The notes: generated by a model from the letters alone, not told the origin. A stretch of DNA of 64,000 nucleotides from Allobosea sp. Root381 (GCF_001429395.1 NZ_LMJT01000042.1:379-64378), one strand, 5' to 3'. Shown: positions 35,018 through 43,365, counted from the stretch's first letter. Numbers and translations: made by a program.

Positions 35018-35899
35018 TCACTGTCCCGGCTTCTCGCCCGTCTTGATCTCGGGCACGCCGAGCGCATCCGCCAGCCGCGCCTTGGCGGAGCCCGGCCGCA
35101 GTGGCTTCTGTTGGCTCTCATGCGGCGCCCAGCCCGAGAGCCAGACGATCTCGAAGGTCGCCCTGAGCCGCCCGTCCGGATCGGCGTAGCGCTCGGCGTA
35201 GAGCGCCGCCGCCCGCATCAGCGTATCGCGGCGCAGGCCGGAGCTGCGGCGGGCGATAAGCGCATTGCCCCAGCCCATCGCCCGCAGGTCGCGCAGCAGC
35301 CCGAACATGTCACGGTAGCGCACGGTCACGACCTCGCTGTCGACGACGGGCAGCGCGAAGCCGGCTCGCTGCAGCAGGCTGCCGACATCGCGCAGATCGG
35401 CGAAGGGCGCGATCCGCGGGCTGGCCCCGCCCGAGGTCTCGGCCTCCGCTTCCAGAAGCGTCTGGCGCAGCTCCTGCAACGAGCGACCGCCGACCAGGCA
35501 GCCGATGAACAGCCCGTCGGGACGTAAGGCCCGTCGAATCTGGATCAGCGTCCCCGGCAAATCGTTGACGCCCTGCAACGCCAACAGCGACACGGCGAGG
35601 TCGAGCGATTCCGGCGCCAGCGGGAGATGTTCGAGATCACCGACGAGATCGGCCGCCCCGCCCGCCGCCTCCGCCATGCGCAGAAGCGCATCGGCTTTCG
35701 CGCGCAGCACCGGCGCAGCCAGCGGCAGCGGCGTGCCGAGGTCGGCCGCAACTGCAAAGCGCCGAAGCACGGCAGAAAGCCGCTCCTCCAGATCGTACGC
35801 CGCACGCGCCAGCAGGAAGTCGGGATAACCGCCGGCGAGCGCGCGGCTGAGCCGCGCGCGGCCGAGTGCCCGGTCGAAGACGATGCTCGGTTCGCTCAT
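35018..35899 (-). CDS. SAM-dependent methyltransferase-like protein (NDUFAF5/BioC-like)
   Basis: A 293-residue protein resembling the BioC/NDUFAF5 group, with DLEHLPLAPESLDLAVSLLALQGVNDLP as its best match region. The first SAM-binding loop reads ADLGTPLPLA instead of the usual DxGxGxG, so cofactor binding may be weak or altered. In mitochondria and some alphaproteobacteria NDUFAF5 hydroxylates complex I, and a related role is possible. The ATG at 35899 has AAGGT upstream. It starts 22 bases after galU ends. Confidence 0.8.
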   Translation of the reverse strand: MSEPSIVFDRALGRARLSRALAGGYPDFLLARAAYDLEERLSAVLRRFAVAADLGTPLPLAAPVLRAKADALLRMAEAAGGAADLVGDLEHLPLAPESLDLAVSLLALQGVNDLPGTLIQIRRALRPDGLFIGCLVGGRSLQELRQTLLEAEAETSGGASPRIAPFADLRDVGSLLQRAGFALPVVDSEVVTVRYRDMFGLLRDLRAMGWGNALIARRSSGLRRDTLMRAAALYAERYADPDGRLRATFEIVWLSGWAPHESQQKPLRPGSAKARLADALGVPEIKTGEKPGQ

Positions 35900-35921
35900 C
35901 TGTGCGACCTTGCAGGCACCG

Positions 35922-36803
35922 TCAGCGCTCGAGCAGCCGCTCGATCTCCTCGCGCAGCTGCGGGCCGAGATCGCCGCGATCGAGCGCATAGGCGAGGTTC
36001 GCCGTCAGGAAGCCGATCTTCGACCCCGTATCGTAGATGTCGCCGTCGAAGCGCACCGCATGGAACGTCTCGAGACGCGACAGCGCGATCATCGAATCGG
36101 TCAGCTGGATCTCGCCGCCGGCCCCCGGCTCCTGATTGGCCAGGAGGTTGAAGATCGTCGGCTGCAGAATGTAGCGGCCGGTGATGTGCAGGTTGGACGG
36201 CGCCGTGCCCTTGGCGGGCTTCTCGACCATCTTGGTCACCTTCGAGACCTTCGCCTTCACGTCCTGGACCCCGACGATGCCGTATTGGTGGGTCTGGTCG
36301 TCGGGCACCGGAGCAACCGCGATGAGGTTGCCGCCATGACGGTTATAGGCGTCGATCATCTCGGCGAGGCAGCCCTTGCCGTGGCTGTGATGCAGCATGT
36401 CAGGCAGCAGCAGCGCAAAAGGCTCGTCGTCGCCGATGATGTCGCGGGCGCACCAGACGGCGTGGCCGAGGCCGAGCGGCGCCTGCTGGCGCGTGAAGCT
36501 GGTGGCGCCGGCGGCCGGCAGGTCCGCCAGGAGTCCTTCGAGCTCCTTCGTCTTCTTGCGCTTGCGCAGCGTGTCGTCGAGCTCATAGGCGAGGTCGAAA
36601 TGATCCTCGATCACCGCCTTGTTGCGGCCGGTGATGAACACGAAATGCTCGATGCCCGCGGCCCGGGCCTCGTCGACGACGTGCTGGACGACGGGACGAT
36701 CGACGACCGTCAGCATCTCCTTCGGAATAGCCTTGGTCGCGGGCAGGAAGCGGGTGCCGAGACCGGCGACGGGGAGGACGGCCTTGCGGATACGTTTCGT
36801 CAT
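35922..36803 (-). CDS. galU: UTP-glucose-1-phosphate uridylyltransferase
   Basis: Makes UDP-glucose for envelope polysaccharide synthesis. 293 residues, typical bacterial GalU. The N-terminal nucleotide loop AGLGTRFLPATKAIPKEM is intact, followed by GRNKAVIEDHFD and the Mg-binding LPD. The ATG at 36803 starts MTKRIRKAVLPVAG. Divergent from galE across 179 bases, so UDP-glucose synthesis and epimerisation can share control. Confidence 0.96.
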   Translation of the reverse strand: MTKRIRKAVLPVAGLGTRFLPATKAIPKEMLTVVDRPVVQHVVDEARAAGIEHFVFITGRNKAVIEDHFDLAYELDDTLRKRKKTKELEGLLADLPAAGATSFTRQQAPLGLGHAVWCARDIIGDDEPFALLLPDMLHHSHGKGCLAEMIDAYNRHGGNLIAVAPVPDDQTHQYGIVGVQDVKAKVSKVTKMVEKPAKGTAPSNLHITGRYILQPTIFNLLANQEPGAGGEIQLTDSMIALSRLETFHAVRFDGDIYDTGSKIGFLTANLAYALDRGDLGPQLREEIERLLER

Positions 36804-36982
36804 TGAAGGTCCAATTGGCGCCTCGGCCTTGCATGCCTGTGGCGTGCGGAGGTGGATCTGGCGGTCGGAACACGGCTTGTCGCGAACCGGCCACAACGTA
36901 CTAATAACCAGGTGAGCTTGAGAACCCGTGAATGCGCATTGTGTTCAGGGCGGCTCGATGAAGCGAGGAGCGAACATCCGGT

Positions 36983-37972
36983 ATGGCTGTACTTGTTTCG
37001 GGGGGCGCCGGTTATATCGGCAGCCATATGGTCCTTGAACTGCTCGACCGTGGCGAGAACGTGGTCGTGCTCGACAATCTCTCGACGGGCTTCTGGTGGG
37101 CGGTGCCGAAGGAGGCCGTCCTGGTCCAGGGCGATATCGGCGACGAAGCGCTGCTCGAGCGCATCATCGCCGAGCACGGAATTACGGAGATCGCCCATTT
37201 CGCGGCCAAGATCGTCGTCCCTGAATCGGTGACCGATCCGCTAGGCTATTATTTCAACAACACGGTGAAGACGCGGGCCCTGCTTGAGAGCGCGGTGCGC
37301 GGCGGCGTCCAGCGAATCATCTTCTCCTCGACCGCGGCGGTCTATGGCGAGCCTGCGGTCAGCCCGGTGCCGGAGGAGATCGCGCTCAACCCGATCAACC
37401 CTTACGGCCGCTCGAAGCTGATGAGCGAATGGATGCTGGGCGACGTCGCCCGCGCCCACGGCCTGTCCTATGTCGCCCTGCGCTATTTCAACGTCGCAGG
37501 CGCCGATCCGAAGGGCCGTTCCGGTCAGTCCTCGCCGAACGCCACGCATCTGATCAAGGTCGCGGGACAGGCGGCGCTCGGCCAGCGTGCCGGGCTGCAG
37601 GTCTTCGGCACCGACTACCCGACGCCGGACGGCACCTGCATCCGCGACTATATCCATGTCACGGACCTCGCCCGCGCCCATCTCTCGGCGCTCGACCATC
37701 TCCGCGCCGGCGGCAAGAGCCTGACGCTGAACTGCGGCTATGGCAGGGGCTATTCGGTCAAGGAGGTCGTCGACGTGGTCAAGCGCGTCTCGGGCGTCGA
37801 TTTCCCGGTGACCTATGCGGAGCGCCGCCCCGGCGATCCGGCCTCGCTGGTCGCCAAGGCCGATCGCATCCGCGACGAGCTAGGCTGGCGGCCCGAGCAT
37901 GACGACCTCGACGAGATCGTCGGCCAGGCCTTGGCTTGGGAGGACAAGCTCCGGACGCGCAACACGGCCTGA
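36983..37972 (+). CDS. galE: UDP-glucose 4-epimerase
   Basis: Interconverts UDP-glucose and UDP-galactose with bound NAD. 329 residues. GGAGYIGSH (7-15) binds NAD, SSTAAVYG carries the catalytic Ser/Thr, and NPYGRSK holds the Tyr-x-x-x-Lys pair. Divergent partner of galU. A dispersed repeat (type A) follows it. Confidence 0.95.
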   Translation: MAVLVSGGAGYIGSHMVLELLDRGENVVVLDNLSTGFWWAVPKEAVLVQGDIGDEALLERIIAEHGITEIAHFAAKIVVPESVTDPLGYYFNNTVKTRALLESAVRGGVQRIIFSSTAAVYGEPAVSPVPEEIALNPINPYGRSKLMSEWMLGDVARAHGLSYVALRYFNVAGADPKGRSGQSSPNATHLIKVAGQAALGQRAGLQVFGTDYPTPDGTCIRDYIHVTDLARAHLSALDHLRAGGKSLTLNCGYGRGYSVKEVVDVVKRVSGVDFPVTYAERRPGDPASLVAKADRIRDELGWRPEHDDLDEIVGQALAWEDKLRTRNTA

Positions 37973-38017
37973 TCGGCTGCTTTGGAGACGTTTTCAATCG
38001 CGTCGAGACGCTGATCG

Positions 38018-38107
38018 CGTCATAGCGAGGAGCGCGAGCGGCGAAGCAATCCAGATGCGGCAGTGCTCTACGCCCCCTGGATTGTTTCGCTTGCGCTTGC
38101 AATGACG
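38018..38107. repeat. dispersed palindromic intergenic repeat, type A copy 2
   Basis: Same element as 11011-11100: 'cgtcatagcgaggagcgc' at the left and 'ttgcgcttgcaatgacgg' at the right, with 'gcaatccag' and 'ctggattg' forming the inner arms. It sits between convergent galE and rnk. Confidence 0.75.
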
Positions 38108-38137
38108 GAAACGGGCCGATCCAGCCCGATCGTCGGC

Positions 38138-38560
38138 CTAGCTCGCCTCGGCGAGATCGGCGGGATCGGTCACCTGCGTCACCGTCAGGCGGCGGGTCTC
38201 GCCCGAGCGCGTAACCCAGTTGATCGACTTCTGTGCGGCCATGCCGATCAGCGCCACGCCGATCGGCGTCATCACCGAGATCTTGCCCGCATCGACATCG
38301 GCTTCCTGCGGCCGGACGAGGGTGATCGTCGATTCCTTGCCGGTCGCCTCGTCGCGGTAGCTGACAACGCTGCCGATGCGGACGTGATCGGCCGAGCTGC
38401 GGCCCTCCGGCAGGATACGGGCGCGGTCGAGCTCGCGGCCGAGCTCGGCTGCGAGATCGGCCATGCCCTCGCCTGCGCCGGCAACCGTGCGGCTGAGCAG
38501 GAGGTGATCTTCGCTGGTGAGAACGATGGCGGGACGCGGGCCCTTGCTGGAACTGGTCAT
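38138..38560 (-). CDS. rnk: nucleoside diphosphate kinase regulator / GreA-like protein
   Basis: A 140-residue protein with an N-terminal helical part and a C-terminal GreA/GreB-type FKBP-like domain (VRIGSVVSYRD ... ISVMTPIGVALIGMAAQKSINW). Rnk-type proteins bind RNA polymerase but lack the long Gre coiled coil, so they do not stimulate cleavage. The ATG at 38560 follows AGGAGACTGAC. The C-terminal segment after 120 is unusual and may be strain-specific. Confidence 0.82.
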   Translation of the reverse strand: MTSSSKGPRPAIVLTSEDHLLLSRTVAGAGEGMADLAAELGRELDRARILPEGRSSADHVRIGSVVSYRDEATGKESTITLVRPQEADVDAGKISVMTPIGVALIGMAAQKSINWVTRSGETRRLTVTQVTDPADLAEAS

Positions 38561-38963
38561 GTCAGTCTCCTGAAAAACGGATCGGCAGCCGGCGGCAGCG
38601 CCGGGCGGGCGCGCCATCTCGCGACTGTCCGAAGATGGACGTGCTGGACGTTGGAAGTGGTGGTTTTTGGAAGCGTTGCAGGATCGAGTGCCGCCCCGAG
38701 CCCGGAGCGTGCGCAGCCGCGGGCGCGGGGCTAATGGCCCGCGATGAGAATGCCCGAGCGGTGGAGACCGCGGCAGAACTGAAACTGGTTACCCATATGC
38801 CGAAAATCGGCCAAGCTGCCGTTATTGTCAAATCACATCGGCGCCAGGAAAAGCCCGGGCCGGTCGCGAGAGCGGCGGCATTGCAGCCCGCCTTAACCTT
38901 TGGTTAAGCTTGTTCAGGCGCTCTGAAGCGACCGTCCGTCCTCCAGCCTGCCCAGAGAGTTCC
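38561..38963. other. intergenic region between rnk and the lytic transglycosylase gene
   Basis: About 400 bases between divergent genes. Apart from the CtrA box at 38893-38907 there is no feature that I can support. A 90-codon open frame at 38635-38907 has no ribosome binding site and no family resemblance. Confidence 0.5.
38893..38907 (+). promoter_or_regulatory. CtrA binding site (TTAA-N7-TTAA) upstream of the lytic transglycosylase
   Basis: TTAA at 38893-38896, seven bases (CCTTTGG), TTAA at 38904-38907. It lies 57 bases before the transglycosylase ATG, a position expected for a CtrA-controlled promoter. Confidence 0.7.
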
Positions 38964-40205
38964 ATGCGCCTGTACGTCATCGCCGCCACGGCCCTGATCA
39001 GCCTCGCGCCGGCCCTCGCCCAGACCACCGGCTCGATCAGCACCTCCGCCCGCGCGCGGGACAGCCACCCCACGCCGGCAGCGCGCCCTACGAACACCTC
39101 TTTCGAGGTTTTCCTGGAGCGGCTCTGGCCGCTCGCCCAGGCCCGCGGCGTCTCCCGCGCCAATTTCGACGCCGCCTTTCGCGGCGTGACGCCTGACCCC
39201 TCGATCGTGGCGCTGACCCGCAAGCAGTCGGAATTCACCGCGCCGATCTGGGGCTATCTCAACAGCGCCGTCGGAGGCACGCGCATCCCGCGCGGCCGCG
39301 ACGCGGCGACGCAGCATGCCGGCGTACTGGCGCAGGTCGAGGCGCGCTACGGCGTTCCCCGCGAGATCATCCTCGGCGTCTGGGGCATGGAAACCAATTA
39401 CGGCTCGTTCAAGGGCAACAAGGACACTATCCGCTCGCTCGCGACACTGGCCAACATACGCTATCGCGGCGACTTCTTCCGCGACGAGCTTCTGATCGCG
39501 CTGGAGCTCATCGAGGAAGGCCATGTCGAGCGGCGGGAGCTCAGCGGCTCCTGGGCCGGCGCCATGGGCCACACCCAGTTCATGCCGTCTAGCTACCGGA
39601 AATATGCCGTCGATTTCACGGGCGACGGCCATTCGGACATCTGGAACTCGACCGCCGACGCGCTCGCTTCCACCGCCAACTACCTCAAGGGCCATGGCTG
39701 GGTGCAAGGCCTGCCCTGGGGCCTCGAGGTCACCCTGCCTGATGGCTTCGACCACCGGCTGATCAAGGCGAATTTCTCGGCCTTCGCCTCGGCCGGCGTG
39801 CGCCGCGCCGATGGCGGCCGCCTGCCCTCTTCCGGCGAGGCGCGCCTGTTCTATCCGGCAGGCCATCGCGGCCCGGTGATGCTGCTGACCGAGAATTTCG
39901 ACGTCATCAAGAAATACAATTCCTCCGACGCCTACGCGCTGGCGGTCGGCCATCTCGGCGACCGCATCATGGGCCGCCCCGCGATCCAGGCCGACTGGCC
40001 GGTCAAGGCGCCCCGCCTCGACATGGCGGCCACCAAGGACCTCCAGCGCCGGCTGAAAACGCTCGGCCTCTACAACCACGACGCCGATGGCCGCATCGGC
40101 ACCGGCACGCGCGAGGCCGTGCGGCAGTATCAGCTGCGCAATGGCGAGATCGCCGATGGCTGGCCGACTCCGGCCCTGCTGGCGCGGATGCGCGCCGGGC
40201 GCTGA
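38964..40205 (+). CDS. lytic murein transglycosylase, MltB-type
   Basis: A 413-residue periplasmic enzyme that cleaves peptidoglycan glycan strands to 1,6-anhydro ends. Signal peptide 1-20 (ending ALAQ). The catalytic domain (about 45-340) has Glu143 in GVWGMETNYGSFKG, the MltB/Slt signature; WAGAMGHTQFMPSSY is also diagnostic. A C-terminal peptidoglycan-binding module (about 348-410) follows. There is no lipobox, so it is a soluble member. The ATG at 38964 gives the signal peptide directly. A CtrA box 57 bases upstream suggests cell-cycle timing. The SGNH hydrolase follows after 63 bases. Confidence 0.93.
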   Translation: MRLYVIAATALISLAPALAQTTGSISTSARARDSHPTPAARPTNTSFEVFLERLWPLAQARGVSRANFDAAFRGVTPDPSIVALTRKQSEFTAPIWGYLNSAVGGTRIPRGRDAATQHAGVLAQVEARYGVPREIILGVWGMETNYGSFKGNKDTIRSLATLANIRYRGDFFRDELLIALELIEEGHVERRELSGSWAGAMGHTQFMPSSYRKYAVDFTGDGHSDIWNSTADALASTANYLKGHGWVQGLPWGLEVTLPDGFDHRLIKANFSAFASAGVRRADGGRLPSSGEARLFYPAGHRGPVMLLTENFDVIKKYNSSDAYALAVGHLGDRIMGRPAIQADWPVKAPRLDMAATKDLQRRLKTLGLYNHDADGRIGTGTREAVRQYQLRNGEIADGWPTPALLARMRAGR

Positions 40206-40268
40206 CCTTCGCGCCATCGCGCGCTATACTGCAGGAATGCCGGCCACCGGCGCGGGACGGAAAGCCCG

Positions 40269-41483
40269 ATGCGTTTGCGTTCGCTTCTGATGCTCCTGGC
40301 AGCTGCCGGATTGTTGCTCCTGACCGGCGGCCCCTCCTCGCTCGCCCAGATGCAGCGCCAGCCGGCGCAACAGCGCAGCCTCTTCCAACTGTTCTGGCAG
40401 CAGCCGGCAGCACCGCCGGTCGCCCAGCCGCGGCGCCAGCGCGTTGCGCCGGCGGCGCCTGCACGGCGCCGGCCGGCCGCCCCCGTCGTGGTGCGGGACG
40501 ACCCGGTCATTCCCAAGGTCGATGTCGCCCATCACCTGCTGGTGATCGGGGATTCGCTCGGGCACCTCCTCGCCGACGGGCTGGAAGAAGCGCTGGAAGA
40601 CCGGCCCGACCTCGCCGTGGTTCAGAAGGCCAAGCCGGATTCGGGCCTCGTCCGGAGCGACTTCTACGACTGGCCGAAGGTCGCGACCGAGTTGCTCGCC
40701 GCAGACCAGAAGATCAGTCTCGGCGTGATGATGATCGGCCTGAACGACAGGCAGGCCATCCGCGAGGGCGACATCGTCCACGAGCCGCTGAGCCCACGCT
40801 GGCTCGAGCTCTATCGCGAGCGCATCACGGCCATGGCCCAGATCTTCGCAGGCAAGCGCATCCCGCTGATCTGGGTCGGCGCCCCGCCGGTCCAGAATCC
40901 GCGGCTCTCGGCCGATTTCGTCACCTTCAACGAGCAGTATCGTCAGGAAGTCGAGCGCGCAGGCGGCGAATATGTCGATCTCTGGGGCGCCTTCGTCGAC
41001 GCCGAGAATCGCTATGCCGCGATGGGCCCTGACGTTTCCGGGCAAACCACGCGGCTGCGCCTCGGCGACGGCATCCACTTCACCGAAGCCGGCTCGCGCA
41101 AGGCCGCGCATTTCGTCGATGTGCTGATCCGCCGTATGTTCCAGCCCGGCGCCCTGGGCAACGTCATCGCCCTGCCGGTCCAGCCCGATGCGGGCGCCGC
41201 TTCAGGCCAGGCGACTCCGCCCGACGTCGAGCGGCTGATCGACCAGATGGTCAGCGGCCTGCCCGCCATCAGCTTGCCGACTGCGCTTCAGGCCAAGCCG
41301 CTGGCCGGGCCTATCCTGCCGCTGACCGGATTGGCACCGCAAGGCGAGCAGGCGCTACTGGTCTCGATCCCGGAGGCGCGCGGCCGCGGCGAGATCGCGG
41401 CCCAACTCAACCGCATCTTCGACGAGGGCATCCTGCCCGAGCCCAAGCCCGGCCGCATGGACGACCATCGCTGGCCGCGCTGA
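40269..41483 (+). CDS. DUF459-type SGNH hydrolase-like exported protein
   Basis: A 404-residue protein with an N-terminal signal peptide (about 1-27), a Gln/Pro/Arg-rich linker (28-80), and an SGNH fold from about 85. Block I is IGDSLG (93-98) with Ser96 as nucleophile; MIGLNDRQ is the block III region; DGIHFTEAG supplies the catalytic Asp and His. DUF459 proteins are esterase-like periplasmic enzymes with unknown substrates. It follows the lytic transglycosylase in the same direction, so an O-acetyl-peptidoglycan or glycan deacetylation role is possible but unproven. Confidence 0.82.
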   Translation: MRLRSLLMLLAAAGLLLLTGGPSSLAQMQRQPAQQRSLFQLFWQQPAAPPVAQPRRQRVAPAAPARRRPAAPVVVRDDPVIPKVDVAHHLLVIGDSLGHLLADGLEEALEDRPDLAVVQKAKPDSGLVRSDFYDWPKVATELLAADQKISLGVMMIGLNDRQAIREGDIVHEPLSPRWLELYRERITAMAQIFAGKRIPLIWVGAPPVQNPRLSADFVTFNEQYRQEVERAGGEYVDLWGAFVDAENRYAAMGPDVSGQTTRLRLGDGIHFTEAGSRKAAHFVDVLIRRMFQPGALGNVIALPVQPDAGAASGQATPPDVERLIDQMVSGLPAISLPTALQAKPLAGPILPLTGLAPQGEQALLVSIPEARGRGEIAAQLNRIFDEGILPEPKPGRMDDHRWPR

Positions 41484-41497
41484 CTGACAGGCATCGA

Positions 41498-43012
41498 TCA
41501 CCCCGCCATCAGCCTGTCGAAGACCGGGTCAGGATCGTCGACCTCGACCAGGCGCTTGCCCGTGATGACCCAGACCCGCGTCGCCACCGCCCGCACGAAG
41601 GCGCGGTCATGGCTGACCAGCAGGCAGGCCGATTCCTGCCTGATCAGCTCGGCCTCCAACATGTCCTGCCCCTCGATGTCGAGATGGTTGGTCGGCTCGT
41701 CGAGCAGGAAGAAATTGGGCTCGGCCAAGCGCAGCAACAGCATCGCCAGCCGCGCGCGCTGCCCGCCCGAGAGGCGGGCTGTCGGCGCGGTCTGGGCCTC
41801 GCTCGCGATGCCGGCTCCGGCGAGTACGGTACGGGCCGTCTGGTCGCCGAGATCGCTCGCGTGCTTCACGGCGTCCCAGGGCGTGCGCCAGTCGTCGAGC
41901 TGCGAGAGCGCCTGGTCAGAATAGCCCAGCTCGAGACTCGCCGCGCCGCGGATGTCCGGGTCGGAGGCGCCGAGCGCCGCGCGCAGCCGCATGACGAAAC
42001 GTGTCTTGCCGCTGCCATTGGCGCCGAGCAACGCGATCCGGTCGCCCTTCTCGATCCAGAGCGGCCCGATCCGGAACAGCATACGCCCGTCCGGCGTGGC
42101 AATCGCGGTTTCCTTGATCGCGACCAGCGCCTTGGCATGGGTTCCGCTGCCGGCGAGCCGAATGGTGCCGGCCGAACGCTCCTTGTGGCCGGGCCGCGCC
42201 TGCTCCTCCAGCTTGTCCGCCCGCTCCGACAATTGCCTGGTCTTGACCACCAGCAGGTCCGAGCCGGAGTTGATGCCGATGTTCTTGAGCTTGGCCGCCT
42301 GCTGTCGCAGCGCCTTGACCTTGCGCATCTCGTTCTCGAATTGCCGGCCCCGCGCCGCATCGCGCTCCTCCAGCGCCTGCAGGGCGCGCGAATAGGGCAA
42401 GGCGAAATCGGCGCTCTCGGCCGGACGCAGGAACAAGGTGCGCGTACTGATATCGTCGAGGAAGGCGCGGTCATGGCTCGCCGCGACCACGGCGCAGTCG
42501 CGCGGCAGGGCGGCGAGGAAGCGCTCCAGCAGGCCGATCCGTTCGAGGTCGAGATGGTTGGTCGGCTCGTCGAGCAGCAGCAGGTCAGGCTCGGTCACGG
42601 CCGCCCGCGCCAGCAGCATCGTCCGCTGCCAACCACCGGACAGGCTGCGGACCGGGCGGCTGCGCAGGCTCTCCTCGACCATGAGGTCGTCCAGCAGCAC
42701 ATCGACGCGCCAGCTATCTGCTTCCGCGGCTTCAGGATCGAGCGCATCGCGCACGGCATCGTAGAGGCTGAGTTGCAGCAGGTGCTCCGGCGGGTCCTGT
42801 GGGGCGAAGGCGGTGACGAGGCCGCGCGACCGGGTCACGGTTCCGCCCGTCGCCTCCTCGGTACCGGCCATGATGCGCAGGAGCGAGGATTTCCCGCGCC
42901 CGTTGGCGGCGACGAGGCCGAGGCGGTCGCCCTTGGCGATGGCGAGGTCGAGGCCGGCGAAGAGCGGTGCGCTGCGGGCGAGCGAGAGGTCTTTCAGGGT
43001 GATCAGGGACAT
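41498..43012 (-). CDS. ABC-F family ATPase
   Basis: A 504-residue soluble protein with two ABC domains and no membrane part. ABC-F proteins act on the ribosome, either as translation factors or by protecting it from antibiotics. Domain 1 (1-215) has a P-loop AANGRGKS whose first Gly is Ala, and the signature LSGGWQR; domain 2 (about 290-504) has a canonical GANGSGKT and LSGGQRA. Each domain carries DEPTNHLD. A Lys/Arg-rich linker with two helices joins them (about 215-275), shorter than in Uup. It is preceded by a short leader ORF and an attenuator-like RNA (43053-43200), a layout known for antibiotic-resistance ABC-F genes. Confidence 0.92.
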   Translation of the reverse strand: MSLITLKDLSLARSAPLFAGLDLAIAKGDRLGLVAANGRGKSSLLRIMAGTEEATGGTVTRSRGLVTAFAPQDPPEHLLQLSLYDAVRDALDPEAAEADSWRVDVLLDDLMVEESLRSRPVRSLSGGWQRTMLLARAAVTEPDLLLLDEPTNHLDLERIGLLERFLAALPRDCAVVAASHDRAFLDDISTRTLFLRPAESADFALPYSRALQALEERDAARGRQFENEMRKVKALRQQAAKLKNIGINSGSDLLVVKTRQLSERADKLEEQARPGHKERSAGTIRLAGSGTHAKALVAIKETAIATPDGRMLFRIGPLWIEKGDRIALLGANGSGKTRFVMRLRAALGASDPDIRGAASLELGYSDQALSQLDDWRTPWDAVKHASDLGDQTARTVLAGAGIASEAQTAPTARLSGGQRARLAMLLLRLAEPNFFLLDEPTNHLDIEGQDMLEAELIRQESACLLVSHDRAFVRAVATRVWVITGKRLVEVDDPDPVFDRLMAG

Positions 43013-43052
43013 CGAAATCTCATTGGGTCAGACGTGCGCGCGGGAGCGCGCC

Positions 43053-43125
43053 AAAAAAGGCTGACGATGAGACGGCGATGCGCTCCCTGTCAGCCCCGCG
43101 ACGAGAAGCGCGGGGCGCAGACAGG
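43053..43125 (-). promoter_or_regulatory. putative transcription attenuator of the ABC-F gene
   Basis: Read on the minus strand, two alternative structures share bases. The antiterminator pairs CCTGTC (43125-43120) with GACAGG (43091-43086) and GCCCCGCG (43116-43109) with CGCGGGGC (43100-43093). The terminator pairs GGCTGAC (43095-43089) with GTCAGCC (43065-43059) and runs into six Ts (43058-43053). The terminator's 5' arm is wholly inside the antiterminator, so only one can form. The ABC-F start codon is 40 bases downstream. All pairings are seen; the regulatory behaviour is inferred. Confidence 0.65.
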
Positions 43126-43200
43126 TCCGCGGGTGCGGCAATGGAAGCGGCGGCGCGGCGCCTGCTTCCCCTTCTGGCTCGTTTTCATGGCGATGATCAT
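43090..43200 (-). CDS. candidate leader peptide of the ABC-F gene
   Basis: A 36-codon frame, MIIAMKTSQKGK at the start, rich in Arg and Lys, with stop codon TGA at 43092-43090 inside the antiterminator's 3' arm. A -10-like TATGAT (43201-43196) would place transcription start close to the internal ATG at 43188, giving a leaderless 32-residue version (MKTSQKGKQAPRRR...). No good ribosome binding site precedes either ATG. The frame stays open upstream to 43287, so the start is uncertain. Translation is inferred from position and the overlapping RNA structure. Confidence 0.5.
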   Translation of the reverse strand: MIIAMKTSQKGKQAPRRRFHCRTRGPVCAPRFSSRG

Positions 43201-43365
43201 AGCAATGGCAGCGCGGATGAACAGAGCTTCGCCGGCATGACGGGCGCGAGGCAACAGCGGAGCTCGGTCATGACGCAAGTGGACCAACTGGACTATAGGG
43301 ACGCTGGAGAGCCAACTTCAGCTGGCGGAAACGCCGAAATCTCGAGGAAACAGCGAGGAACATCG

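Noticed and set aside
38635..38907. A 90-codon open frame upstream of the lytic transglycosylase
   Set aside because: No ribosome binding site or similarity; its end overlaps the CtrA box, which is better explained as promoter DNA.
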